Assembly: GCF_001424305.1 (NCBI RefSeq)
Contig: NZ_LMPD01000005.1
Coordinates: 248,001-312,000 of the forward strand
Reading direction: 5' to 3'
Origin: Pedobacter sp. Leaf176
GTDB taxonomy: Bacteria > Bacteroidota > Bacteroidia > Sphingobacteriales > Sphingobacteriaceae
Length of the DNA: 64,000 bases
A program made the position numbers and the translations under genes. Shown here in pieces: positions 27,553 through 36,363 of this stretch (position 1 is the stretch's first letter; each line of letters begins with the position of its first letter). Below the pieces are notes generated by a model. It ran no database searches. It was not told the origin of the DNA and worked only from the letters and a program-made list of their open reading frames with translations.

Positions 27553-29745
27553 TTATTTTTTCCTCTTTTTCGGTGCTTTTTTATTATGTCCGTTGTCGTA
27601 AGCAAGTAAGCGCAGCGCATTAAACACTACGACCAACGTCGATCCCTCGTGGGCGATTACTGCCGGTCCGATCGAAGCGACACCCAGTATGGTCAGTGGA
27701 ATAAGTGCGGCGACAACACCAAGGGAAATCCAGAGGTTCTGTTTAATGATGCCCCGGGCTTTACGGCTAAGCCCGATGGCAAAGGGAAGACTTTCCAGCT
27801 TATCGCCCATCAGGGCAATATCTGCTGTTTCCAAAGCAACATCAGATCCCGCAGCGCCCATAGCGATACCTACGGTACTTTTGGCCATGGCCGGGGCATC
27901 ATTCACGCCGTCTCCCACCATCGCAACCATTTTTTCTGATTTGGCGAGTTTCTGTACTGCCTTGACTTTGTCTTCCGGCATAAGGTTGCCCCATGCCTCG
28001 GTTACACCGATCTGTTTAGCTACCGCTTCTGCAACCTGTTGGTTGTCCCCGGTTAGCATAATCATTTTTTTGATCCCCAGCTCTTCGAGTTCTTTAAGCA
28101 CATGTTTTGCCTCTTCACGGGGAACATCCATAAGGGAAAGAATGCCGATGAAATCTTTATCGACCCTGACAAGCATTGAAGTATGTCCGCCCTTTTCCAG
28201 CTCTTCAACCTGTTTGAGAATATCTTCGGGTATTCCATCCTTTTCAAAAAGGGCCTTGTTTCCAATGAATACTTTTTTACCGTTGACCTCAGCCTGAACA
28301 CCTCTTCCGGTAATGCCTTTCACGTTATGTGCCTCAGGAACGGATTTTTTCTTCATCTTTTCGAGTGCGCCTTTTACAATTGCTTCGGCCAGCGGGTGGT
28401 CGCTGAGTTTTTCAACTGCAACAGCAATACCCATTAGTTCCTCTTCTGACATGTCGTTCAGTGGAATCACGTTTGTGAGCTGGGGCTTGCCTTCGGTAAG
28501 TGTTCCGGTCTTGTCGAACGCGATGGCGTTGAGTTCGCCCAGATCTTCCAGTGGCCGCCCTCCCTTTATAAGGACTCCGCCACGTGCAGCCCTTGCAATA
28601 CCGCTAAGTACTGCGCTTGGGGTAGAAATCGCCAAAGCGCACGGGCTGGCAGCAACCAGTACGGACATCGCGCGGTAGAAACTTTTGCTAAAAGGCTCAT
28701 CGATAACCAGGAATGCAAAACATAGTGCGGTCACAAGAACCAGTACAACTGGAACGAAATACTTTTCGAACCTGTCGGTAAATAGCTGCGTTGGGGATTT
28801 TTGTTTTTCCGCCTCATTTACCATTTTGATCAGGCGTGAGATGGTAGAATCCTTGGCTTCCCTGATTACCTTAACCTCCAGAACCGATGCTCCGTTGATT
28901 GTTCCGGCAAATACACGGAACTGGGGCTTGATGGTTTTTTCGGCAGAATAGTCCTTTGATGCGTCCGGTACGGGTGATTTGTCCACTGGCACACTCTCTC
29001 CTGTTATAGGGGCCTGATTGACACTGCCCTCACCCTTTACAACCACTCCGTCTGCCGGAATCTTGCTGTTGGGCTTGATGATAATGACATCTCCAAGCTG
29101 AAGCTCTTCGATGCGCACTTCAGATTCCTTGCCATCCCGGACAACCAGGGCTGTTGGGGGAGCCAGACTGGTAAGGGCAGCTATGGATTTTCTTGCCTTG
29201 CCCATCGCATAGTGTTCCATCGCATGTCCCAGACTGAACAGGAAGAGCAATAATGCGCCTTCGGCCCAGGAGCCCAGGATCGCTGCGCCGATTGCGGCGA
29301 CCAGCATCAGAAAGTCGATCTCAAAGCCACCTTTCAATATAGTTTCAACTGCTTCCTTGGCCGTAAAGAAACCGCCAAAGAAATAGGCTGTTATGTAGAG
29401 TGCAAGGCTTGCCCATTCGGGAACACCGTCTATGAAAGAAATTCCAAATCCTATCCCCAGCGCCGCGCCACAGATAAAGGCGAAGATCATTTCCGTGTTC
29501 TTCCCGAAAATCCCGCCATGTTCATGATCATGGCCTTCCTCTTCAGCATGGTCAAGATGAGCCTCTTTCTCCTTTTCAGCTTCTTTTCCCTTCCTGGATG
29601 GTTTTTCAGAAATAGGCTGTGAAGAAGTTTTGGTTTCTTCCTTTACCGGCTTCGCTTTTGTTTCTTTGGAATCTGAGCCTTCCTTCCGGACTACAGGCTT
29701 TTTGGCAGATGATTTGGTGTCGGATTTTTTCTTCTTGTTTTCCAT
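27553..29745 (-). CDS. P1B-4-type (SPC) metal-efflux ATPase
   Basis: A 730-residue P-type ATPase. The Lys-rich N-terminus has a His cluster (HLDHAEEEGHDHEHGG, residues 63-78) but no CxxC metal domain. Catalytic motifs are TGES, DKTGTLT, GDG(V)NDAP and a transmembrane SPC (AASPCALAIS) instead of CPC. The last spans carry HEGSTLVVVFNALRLL. SPC plus HEGxT is the signature of group P1B-4 (CoaT/CtpD/PfeT), which exports Co2+ and often Fe2+. Neighbouring Nramp, ZIP and DtxR-like site elements suit iron or manganese homeostasis. First gene of a minus-strand run with Nramp, ZIP and DUF1345. Confidence 0.88.
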   Translation of the reverse strand: MENKKKKSDTKSSAKKPVVRKEGSDSKETKAKPVKEETKTSSQPISEKPSRKGKEAEKEKEAHLDHAEEEGHDHEHGGIFGKNTEMIFAFICGAALGIGFGISFIDGVPEWASLALYITAYFFGGFFTAKEAVETILKGGFEIDFLMLVAAIGAAILGSWAEGALLLFLFSLGHAMEHYAMGKARKSIAALTSLAPPTALVVRDGKESEVRIEELQLGDVIIIKPNSKIPADGVVVKGEGSVNQAPITGESVPVDKSPVPDASKDYSAEKTIKPQFRVFAGTINGASVLEVKVIREAKDSTISRLIKMVNEAEKQKSPTQLFTDRFEKYFVPVVLVLVTALCFAFLVIDEPFSKSFYRAMSVLVAASPCALAISTPSAVLSGIARAARGGVLIKGGRPLEDLGELNAIAFDKTGTLTEGKPQLTNVIPLNDMSEEELMGIAVAVEKLSDHPLAEAIVKGALEKMKKKSVPEAHNVKGITGRGVQAEVNGKKVFIGNKALFEKDGIPEDILKQVEELEKGGHTSMLVRVDKDFIGILSLMDVPREEAKHVLKELEELGIKKMIMLTGDNQQVAEAVAKQIGVTEAWGNLMPEDKVKAVQKLAKSEKMVAMVGDGVNDAPAMAKSTVGIAMGAAGSDVALETADIALMGDKLESLPFAIGLSRKARGIIKQNLWISLGVVAALIPLTILGVASIGPAVIAHEGSTLVVVFNALRLLAYDNGHNKKAPKKRKK

Positions 29746-29819
29746 ATCGGGGTAAATTGATTTTTGTTGAATATTCAGGGCAACCGCTTTATCTGTATTC
29801 TCTGCCCGTGTGGGTTCAC

Positions 29820-29855
29820 TTTTTTTAAAAAGATGCCTCCCTAACGAGGCACCTT
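29820..29855 (-). terminator. intrinsic terminator after the CzcBA transcript
   Basis: On the minus strand the sequence reads TGCCTC, six-base loop, GAGGCA, then TCTTTTT. Stem arms are at 29834-29839 and 29846-29851. It lies ~40 bases beyond the adaptor gene's stop (29894), in the correct orientation to end that transcript before the P-type ATPase promoter region. Confidence 0.75.
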
Positions 29856-29893
29856 TTATTCAATGTGTGTACTAAAAATTCTTTGTGGGGACT

Positions 29894-31126
29894 TTACTCT
29901 TCTTCGCTGTTCTTCATTTTTGACAGCAGATCATATGTACCTTTAAGTACAACCTTGCCTGTAAAATCCCGTCCCGAAGGCATAGTTACCTCTATATAAC
30001 CGCCATCGGATATACCCGTTGTAACCTCTACCATTTCGAAATGATGGCCGGCCTCAGTGGCGCTTTCTTTGTTTCCCGACTCGTTTTTTGCTGGTTCCTT
30101 TGCCTTTTTTTCCGCCGAGTTCTGGACGAAAATGTATTTTTTGCCCTCAAAGTCTACAACCGCTGCAGAAGGCAAAGCCATTACCTGCACGGCACCTGTT
30201 TCGATGAAAGCCTTAAGGTAAGTACCAGGGATAAACCCGGCGCTTCCCTGGGCAATAGCATGAACGGTCACGGTCTTATCGGCATTGATCTCACCGCCTA
30301 CCAGCTGTACGACAGCAGTACGCTGGGTTGAATCATTGGTGAGTGAAAAAAGCACCTTCTGTCCTTTTTTTACCTTTTGTGCATCTTTCTCGAAAACGTT
30401 GAGCTCAACGTGGAGATTCGAACTGTTTACGATTTCGAACATTGCATCATTGGGGGCCACAAATTTGCCCGTATTTACGTTAACCTTGGTTACATAGCCA
30501 TTGATCGGCGAGTAGATATTTATCTGGCTACGGATATTGCCGGCGTTTAGCGAGGACGGATTGATATTGATCAGTTGAAGACGTTGCTTTAATGCATTTT
30601 CCCTTGCAAGATTTCCCAGATAAGCTGCTTTGGCCTGTTGGAGTGTTTTTTGAGCATTAACGTTTTGCTGGGCAAGGGTCTGTTGTCTTTTGTATTCAGA
30701 ATCCGAAAGTTCAAGCTGGCTTTTGCTCTCCAGGTAATCCTGTTGCATCTGCACATATTCCTGATTCTGGAGTATGGCAATAACCTGACCTTTGCTCACC
30801 TTTGTCCCCTGTAAAAGCGGAGTGGATTTTACAATACCGCCCATCTGAGTGGTAATGCTCACCAGGTTCTGTGGTGGCACGTCAATAAAGCCATTTACTT
30901 TCAGCATACCGCTGAGTGCACGGAGCTCGGGACTTCCCAGCTCTATCCCTACAGACTTGAACTGTGACTGGCTGAGCTCTACTGAGTTGCTTTCCTCGGT
31001 GGCCGTGCTGTCTGCAGAGGCTTCTGTTCCAGCGCCATCTTTTTCCTTGCTGCCGCAGGAAGAAAGCACTACTGCCAGTGCCCCAATGTAAGATAATCGG
31101 CTGAGGGCTTTTAATATTTTTTTCAT
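29894..31126 (-). CDS. heavy-metal RND efflux adaptor (CzcB-like)
   Basis: A 410-residue periplasmic adaptor. The signal peptide has a lipobox ending LSSC (C24), so it is a lipoprotein. Biotinyl-lipoyl-like halves flank a helical hairpin (QMQQDYLESKSQLELSDSE...), followed by a beta-barrel domain (LHVELNVFEKDAQKVKKGQKV) and a membrane-proximal domain. An acidic/Lys-rich insertion (KAKEPAKNESGNKES) precedes a His-containing GHHFEMVEVTTG. It follows the CzcA-CzcC fusion gene by ten bases, and together they form a complete tripartite pump. Substrates by family: Co, Zn, Cd, Ni. Confidence 0.88.
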   Translation of the reverse strand: MKKILKALSRLSYIGALAVVLSSCGSKEKDGAGTEASADSTATEESNSVELSQSQFKSVGIELGSPELRALSGMLKVNGFIDVPPQNLVSITTQMGGIVKSTPLLQGTKVSKGQVIAILQNQEYVQMQQDYLESKSQLELSDSEYKRQQTLAQQNVNAQKTLQQAKAAYLGNLARENALKQRLQLININPSSLNAGNIRSQINIYSPINGYVTKVNVNTGKFVAPNDAMFEIVNSSNLHVELNVFEKDAQKVKKGQKVLFSLTNDSTQRTAVVQLVGGEINADKTVTVHAIAQGSAGFIPGTYLKAFIETGAVQVMALPSAAVVDFEGKKYIFVQNSAEKKAKEPAKNESGNKESATEAGHHFEMVEVTTGISDGGYIEVTMPSGRDFTGKVVLKGTYDLLSKMKNSEEE

Positions 31127-31136
31127 TTTTATATTG

Positions 31137-34100
31137 TTATTGACCTTTTAGGTACTGTAATGTGTATACTGATTGATTGTATTGGTTGATGGCCTCCAGA
31201 TAGCTGAAGCGGATATCAGAGTAGGTACGCAGGGCCTGCAGATACTCTACATAGCCGATCTCCCCTGTCTGAAATGCAATCTGGGACTGCTTTAGGATCA
31301 GGTTGGCATTCGGCAGGGCACTGTTCTTATAATAGGCGATACTTCTGGAATTTTTCTGAAGGTCCTGGAAGGCCTGCTCATACCTTCCACGAAGATCTGT
31401 CTGGGAAAGGATAAAATCGCTTTCGGCTACCTGCTTATCTATCTTTGCGGCTTTTATCCTTGAGGAGAAAGGCTTAAAGAAAAGCGGTATGGAGATCCCG
31501 GCGGAAACTCCCTGAAAACGTTTGCCTCCATTAAAATAAAGATCCTGACCGCCAACATTCTGTGCTCCGATAATGGACTGGTTGAAATAGCCGATACTGA
31601 AATCGGGGCCGGAGCGTGAGCGCTCGAGCCTTACCGTCTTGTCGGCAATATCTATCTGCTGGGCCTGCAGCGCAAGAATTGGATTTTCTGATGTAATGGT
31701 ATCAGCCTGGCTAACATTCCAGACTACCTGGCCAAAGTCCGCGTTCATGATACTGATCTGTTCCCTGGTATTGAGCAAACGCTTAAGTTCGGCGGTATAG
31801 GCAAGGATATCAGCTTCGTTCTTGCTCATCTGGTTGCGAACCTCATTATACTGAGTTTCGGCGGTAGTTTTTTCAAGCAGATTGGTCTCTCCTGCCTGGT
31901 ACCTCAATGAGGCGGCCTTCAGAAAGTTACTGTAAACACTGTCCTGGCTTTTGTAAAGCTTTTGAAGGGCAATGAAATAGCCCAACTGGGCGTAAACGCT
32001 TTTCACCTGATAGGAAAGTTCTCTTTGTGTTACCTGAAGGCCGATTTCGGCTCCCCTGATCTGCGCATCATACAAGTTGCGCTGACTTTTGAACAGCCCC
32101 GGATAGGGTATGTTCTGAGAGGCCGAAAAGTTATTGTCGCGTTTGATGGTATTCATCTGTCCGTACTGCACCTCAAAGCTGGTCTTTCCAAGATCTGTTG
32201 AGGATCCCCTTAGCGCCTGTTGCCTGCCAATCTGCAGGGTTGAGGATTTCAAAGCCTGGTTATTACTCAATGCTGTGCTCAAAGCCTGCTCAAGGCTCAT
32301 ACCCTTGGTGGGAACCGTCTGCGCCTGCGCCTGTCCCGATAAAATGAAAAGTCCAAAAAACACCGCTAGGGTAACTACAGTTGTTGGAAGGGCAGTTTTT
32401 TTGCTTTTCCAACCTTCAAAATAAGTATATAGCACTGGAAGTACGATTAAGGTTAATATGGTGGAAGTAATCAGTCCCCCGATTACTACGGTTGCTAACG
32501 GTTTCTGCACCTCAGCGCCTGCTGCACTGGATATTGCCATTGGAAGGAACCCAAGAGAGGCTACAGTTGCGGTCATCAGTACAGGTCTCAGACGGATAGC
32601 AGTTCCCTTGAGGACAATGTCCCTTATACTATATTTATCCATTTTTTTCAATCTGTTGAATTCGGTAATCAGTACGATTCCGTTGAGCACGGCTACCCCG
32701 AATAATGCAATAAATCCAACACCGGCGGAAATGCTGAAAGGCATTCCCCTCAGGATTAATGCAAATATTCCCCCGATTGCGGCCATCGGAATAGCAGAAA
32801 AAATCAGTATCGACTGTTTTACAGATCCAAATGAGAAATACAGTAATAGCAATATCAGTAAAAGTGCAACCGGAACGGCAATAGAAAGCCTTTGTGTCGC
32901 CTCTTTTAAGTTTTCGAACTGCCCTCCATAGGTAATGTAATATCCTGCGGGCATTTTGATCTGTTCGTTTATTTTCTGCTCAATCTCTGTTACCACACTC
33001 TGGATATCACGGCCACGGACATTCAGCCCCACTATGATGCGCCGTTTGGTATCCTCACGTTGAATCTGGTTAGGGCCGATCTTAAACTCTATGTCAGCAA
33101 GTTGGTCAAGGGGAACCTGATTGCCGTTCGGGGCAGTCACATAGACATTTTTAACATCATCAATACCCTGGCGGTTCTGTTGGGAAAGGCGAACAATGAT
33201 ATCGTAACGCTGCTCTCCCTCGTATACCAGCCCCGCAGACTGTCCTGCAAAAGCAGTATTGAGTGCCTGGTTAACCGTTCCTATGCTCAATCCATATTGT
33301 GCAATCCTATCACGGTTGATCTTTACCACTATCTGCGGCAGACCGGTTGCCTGTTCCAGATAGAGATCTTTTGCGCCCTCTACACCCGAAACAATTTTCC
33401 CGATCTTTTGGGATATACTGGTGAGGGATTCGAGGTCATCTCCGAAAACTTTGATCCCAATATCCTGTCTAACTCCCGAGATAAGTTCATTTGAGCGTAA
33501 TTGGATTGGTTGTGAAAAACCGAAGCTCACGCCGGGAACTTCTTCAAGTGCCTTACTCATCATCTCTGCCAGTTCTTCCCTGTCATGGGTAGTGGTCCAG
33601 TCTTTTTTATCTTTGAGTATTATGGTCAGATCACATGCTTCCATTGGCATGGGATCGGTAGGAATCTCGGCAGCACCAACCTTACCAATTACTTCTTTCA
33701 CCTCTGGAAATTTTTCTACAAGGATTTTTGAAGCCTGATTTACTTTATCAATAGTCTGGGAAAGGGAACTGCCGGTAAGTAGCCTGGTTTCTACCGCAAA
33801 ATCACCTTCCTCCAACGTGGGAATGAATTCTCCCCCCATCCGGGTAAAGATAAAAATACTGATGACCAGAAGAACAACCGATGATGCCACAACAATTATT
33901 CTTTTATTGAGTGCAGCCTTGATCATTGGAGTGTAACGGCGCTGAAAAAAATCCATCATCCGATCTGAAAAATTCTTTTTGTGGGCAACTTTTTTGCTTA
34001 AGAACAGCGAGGAAACCATAGGAACATAGGTAAGGGACAAAATAAAGGCTCCCAATATGGCAAAGGAAACGGTTTGTGCCATAGGACCGAACATCTTGCC

Positions 34101-35519
34101 TTCAATACCTACAAGGGCAAGGATGGGAAGATAAACGATCAGAATAATGATCTGTCCAAATGCCGCAGCGCTCATCATCCGCACGGCAGATTTTTCAACC
34201 TGCTCATCCATTTCGGCCTGTGTATAAGCGCGGCCAAGCTTATTCCCAGAGAGGATGTGCATTGTGGCTTCCACAATAATTACGGCCCCATCGACGATAA
34301 GTCCGAAATCTATCGCGCCAAGACTCATCAGGTTTCCCGATACGCCAAAAAGGTTCATCAGGGAAATCGCAAATAGCATGGCAAGCGGAATCACTGAGGC
34401 AACAACCAGCCCGGCCCTAAAATTTCCAAGAAAAAGAACCAGGACAAAAATAACAATCAGGGCGCCCTCGATGAGGTTTTTGGCTACTGTGCCCATGGCA
34501 CGATCAACAAGCGCACTTCTATCTAAGAACGGCTCAATGGTTACCCCCTTCGGTAGAGTTTTACTGATTCTGTCTATCTTAGCCTTCACCTGTTTTACCA
34601 CGTTATTGGCATTTGCGCCTTTCAGCATCATTACTATACCGCCAACAGCCTCACCTTCACCATCCTTTGTTGCACGGGTAAGTGCGCCATAACGGATGGA
34701 ACTACCGATCTGTACGGTGGCGATATCGTGGATAAGCACCGGGATTCCGTTCGCATTGTTTTTGACAACGATCTTATTGATGTCATCAAGATTGCCGACC
34801 AGGCCTTCGCTCCTAATAAAATAGGCATTTGGCTTTTTGTCTATATAGGCGCCCCCCGTGTTCTGGTTGTTCTGTTCAAGGGCTGCGAAAACATCGCTGA
34901 TGCTCAGGTTAAGGCTCCGCAGCTTATCGGGATCAAGCGCAATCTCATACTGTTTCAAAAGGCCACCGAAACTGTTGACCTCTGCAATGCCCGGCGTACC
35001 AAGGAGCTGTCTCCTTACAATCCAGTCCTGGATGGTGCGCAGCTCGCGCGCGTTGAATTTCTTTTCGAATCCAGGCTTTGCATGGATCACGTATTGGTAT
35101 ATCTCCCCAAGACCTGTTGATATGGGTGATATTTCTGGATTACCAAGTCCTGATGGGATGTTATTCTTGGCCTCGGCAAGCTTTTCGTTTACCTGTTGCC
35201 GGGCCCAGTAGATGTCAACATCATCATGGAATACGATAGTTACAACCGAAAGTCCGAACCTTGAAATGGAGCGTACCTGCTCTATTTCAGGTATGGTGGA
35301 CATGGTCTGTTCTACGGGATAGGAAATAAGCCTTTCTACCTCCTGGGTAGCAAGGGATGGGCTAAGGGTTATGACCTGAACCTGATTATTGGTGATATCA
35401 GGAACGGCATCAATGGGAAGTTGTCTCAGGGAATATACGCCCCATGCGATCAGCCCCAAAGTGAACAGGGCTATTACAAGCTTATTCGCTATTGAAAACT
35501 GAATAATTTTTTTCAGCAT
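31137..35519 (-). CDS. czcA: CzcA-type heavy-metal RND pump fused to CzcC/TolC outer-membrane factor
   Basis: A 1,460-residue protein. Residues 1 to about 1,040 are a 12-span RND permease of the heavy-metal group; DFGLIVDGAVIIVE in span 4 is the HME form used for divalent Zn/Co/Cd/Ni rather than CusA's Cu(I) form. A hydrophobic junction (~1,045-1,075) ending AQAQ works as a second export signal. The last ~390 residues are an outer-membrane factor (TolC/CzcC) with two helical repeats. This pump-OMF fusion is known in Bacteroidota. The adaptor gene follows by ten bases, and a DUF6660-like protein precedes it. Confidence 0.92.
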   Translation of the reverse strand: MLKKIIQFSIANKLVIALFTLGLIAWGVYSLRQLPIDAVPDITNNQVQVITLSPSLATQEVERLISYPVEQTMSTIPEIEQVRSISRFGLSVVTIVFHDDVDIYWARQQVNEKLAEAKNNIPSGLGNPEISPISTGLGEIYQYVIHAKPGFEKKFNARELRTIQDWIVRRQLLGTPGIAEVNSFGGLLKQYEIALDPDKLRSLNLSISDVFAALEQNNQNTGGAYIDKKPNAYFIRSEGLVGNLDDINKIVVKNNANGIPVLIHDIATVQIGSSIRYGALTRATKDGEGEAVGGIVMMLKGANANNVVKQVKAKIDRISKTLPKGVTIEPFLDRSALVDRAMGTVAKNLIEGALIVIFVLVLFLGNFRAGLVVASVIPLAMLFAISLMNLFGVSGNLMSLGAIDFGLIVDGAVIIVEATMHILSGNKLGRAYTQAEMDEQVEKSAVRMMSAAAFGQIIILIVYLPILALVGIEGKMFGPMAQTVSFAILGAFILSLTYVPMVSSLFLSKKVAHKKNFSDRMMDFFQRRYTPMIKAALNKRIIVVASSVVLLVISIFIFTRMGGEFIPTLEEGDFAVETRLLTGSSLSQTIDKVNQASKILVEKFPEVKEVIGKVGAAEIPTDPMPMEACDLTIILKDKKDWTTTHDREELAEMMSKALEEVPGVSFGFSQPIQLRSNELISGVRQDIGIKVFGDDLESLTSISQKIGKIVSGVEGAKDLYLEQATGLPQIVVKINRDRIAQYGLSIGTVNQALNTAFAGQSAGLVYEGEQRYDIIVRLSQQNRQGIDDVKNVYVTAPNGNQVPLDQLADIEFKIGPNQIQREDTKRRIIVGLNVRGRDIQSVVTEIEQKINEQIKMPAGYYITYGGQFENLKEATQRLSIAVPVALLLILLLLYFSFGSVKQSILIFSAIPMAAIGGIFALILRGMPFSISAGVGFIALFGVAVLNGIVLITEFNRLKKMDKYSIRDIVLKGTAIRLRPVLMTATVASLGFLPMAISSAAGAEVQKPLATVVIGGLITSTILTLIVLPVLYTYFEGWKSKKTALPTTVVTLAVFFGLFILSGQAQAQTVPTKGMSLEQALSTALSNNQALKSSTLQIGRQQALRGSSTDLGKTSFEVQYGQMNTIKRDNNFSASQNIPYPGLFKSQRNLYDAQIRGAEIGLQVTQRELSYQVKSVYAQLGYFIALQKLYKSQDSVYSNFLKAASLRYQAGETNLLEKTTAETQYNEVRNQMSKNEADILAYTAELKRLLNTREQISIMNADFGQVVWNVSQADTITSENPILALQAQQIDIADKTVRLERSRSGPDFSIGYFNQSIIGAQNVGGQDLYFNGGKRFQGVSAGISIPLFFKPFSSRIKAAKIDKQVAESDFILSQTDLRGRYEQAFQDLQKNSRSIAYYKNSALPNANLILKQSQIAFQTGEIGYVEYLQALRTYSDIRFSYLEAINQYNQSVYTLQYLKGQ

Positions 35520-35623
35520 TATTTGTTTAATTAAGTAAAAAATAAAAAAACCAGATCAATGCACAGCGTAGCCTCGTATGGATTATACGGGCAAAAACAT
35601 AGCATCGAAATGAAGATCGATTT

Positions 35624-35950
35624 TTAACTTAATTTAGGCGGCTGCCAAACAGATAATGGTAAAGAGATAACCTCACCCATGTAAGCTTCATTATATTCTG
35701 AGCTTATTGGTTTTGAGATTACCACAAGAGGTGTTGAAGAAATAACTTCAGAAGTGGTATTACAGCAGGAACAAACGCAGAACGGTGAACAGAAATCACT
35801 GCGTTCTTTTTCTGTAGAATGGGTTGTTATGCTTTTTTCAGTTAATGGTCCACCATGCAACTTACCCATAGCCAATACGTCAGCGCATGGAATGCAGCTG
35901 AGTATTACGATAATGAAGCAGAGAAACAAACTGGATATTTTCACTTTCAA
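35624..35950 (-). CDS. DUF6660-like small exported protein (leader of czc)
   Basis: A 108-residue protein with a signal peptide, a Cys-rich block CSPFCVCSCC (about residues 54-63) and a C-terminal WQPPKLS. A second protein at 38604-38924 has the same plan (CSPFYVCGTC, WQPPKLS ending). Such proteins precede metal-efflux operons in Bacteroidota and are grouped as DUF6660. The Cys block suggests metal binding. It lies ~100 bases before the CzcA fusion gene in the same orientation, as first gene of that operon. Confidence 0.75.
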   Translation of the reverse strand: MKVKISSLFLCFIIVILSCIPCADVLAMGKLHGGPLTEKSITTHSTEKERSDFCSPFCVCSCCNTTSEVISSTPLVVISKPISSEYNEAYMGEVISLPLSVWQPPKLS

Positions 35951-36363
35951 AATTTTACCAAATATATAAATTTATTTAGGAACATTTTTTTTTAGTCCTG
36001 GTTTGAAAAAATTTAATACTTTTTTATTAAAATAATCATAGCCTATAGGTTTTCACCCATCATTCAAAAGTTCCACCACTTGAACAACCAAACGGAAACC
36101 TTCTTTGCCCAAATCAAAAAACTTCATATAATCTGGGTAAAAAGGGAAGGAAGTTTTCATTTATTGATGAGATAAGTCCAGAGGTAAGCCTGAATCTTCC
36201 ACTAACAGACCTTATCGGCCAGCATAGACTCTTCTGATGGGAAATGTCTTTTAACCGCACCGAAAGCTTCAATTATTCAGCCAGCCAGGGATTTTTTGGC
36301 CATCAAATCCCTGGCCCGGCTAAAATGTGAATCCACTACCCAGAAAAGTCGATTACTACAGGT
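35951..36363. other. gap without recognisable gene
   Basis: 413 bases between the TonB-receptor gene and the DUF6660-like gene. The left part near 36150-36300 contains short open stretches that do not assemble into a protein I recognise. The promoter of the czc operon probably lies at 35951-36010, which is very AT-rich. No palindromic operator stood out. Confidence 0.3.

Noticed and set aside
27689..28297. 202-residue open frame opposite the P1B-4 ATPase
   Set aside because: Low-complexity Ser/Ala/Ile composition and full overlap with the DKTGT- and SPC-bearing gene.
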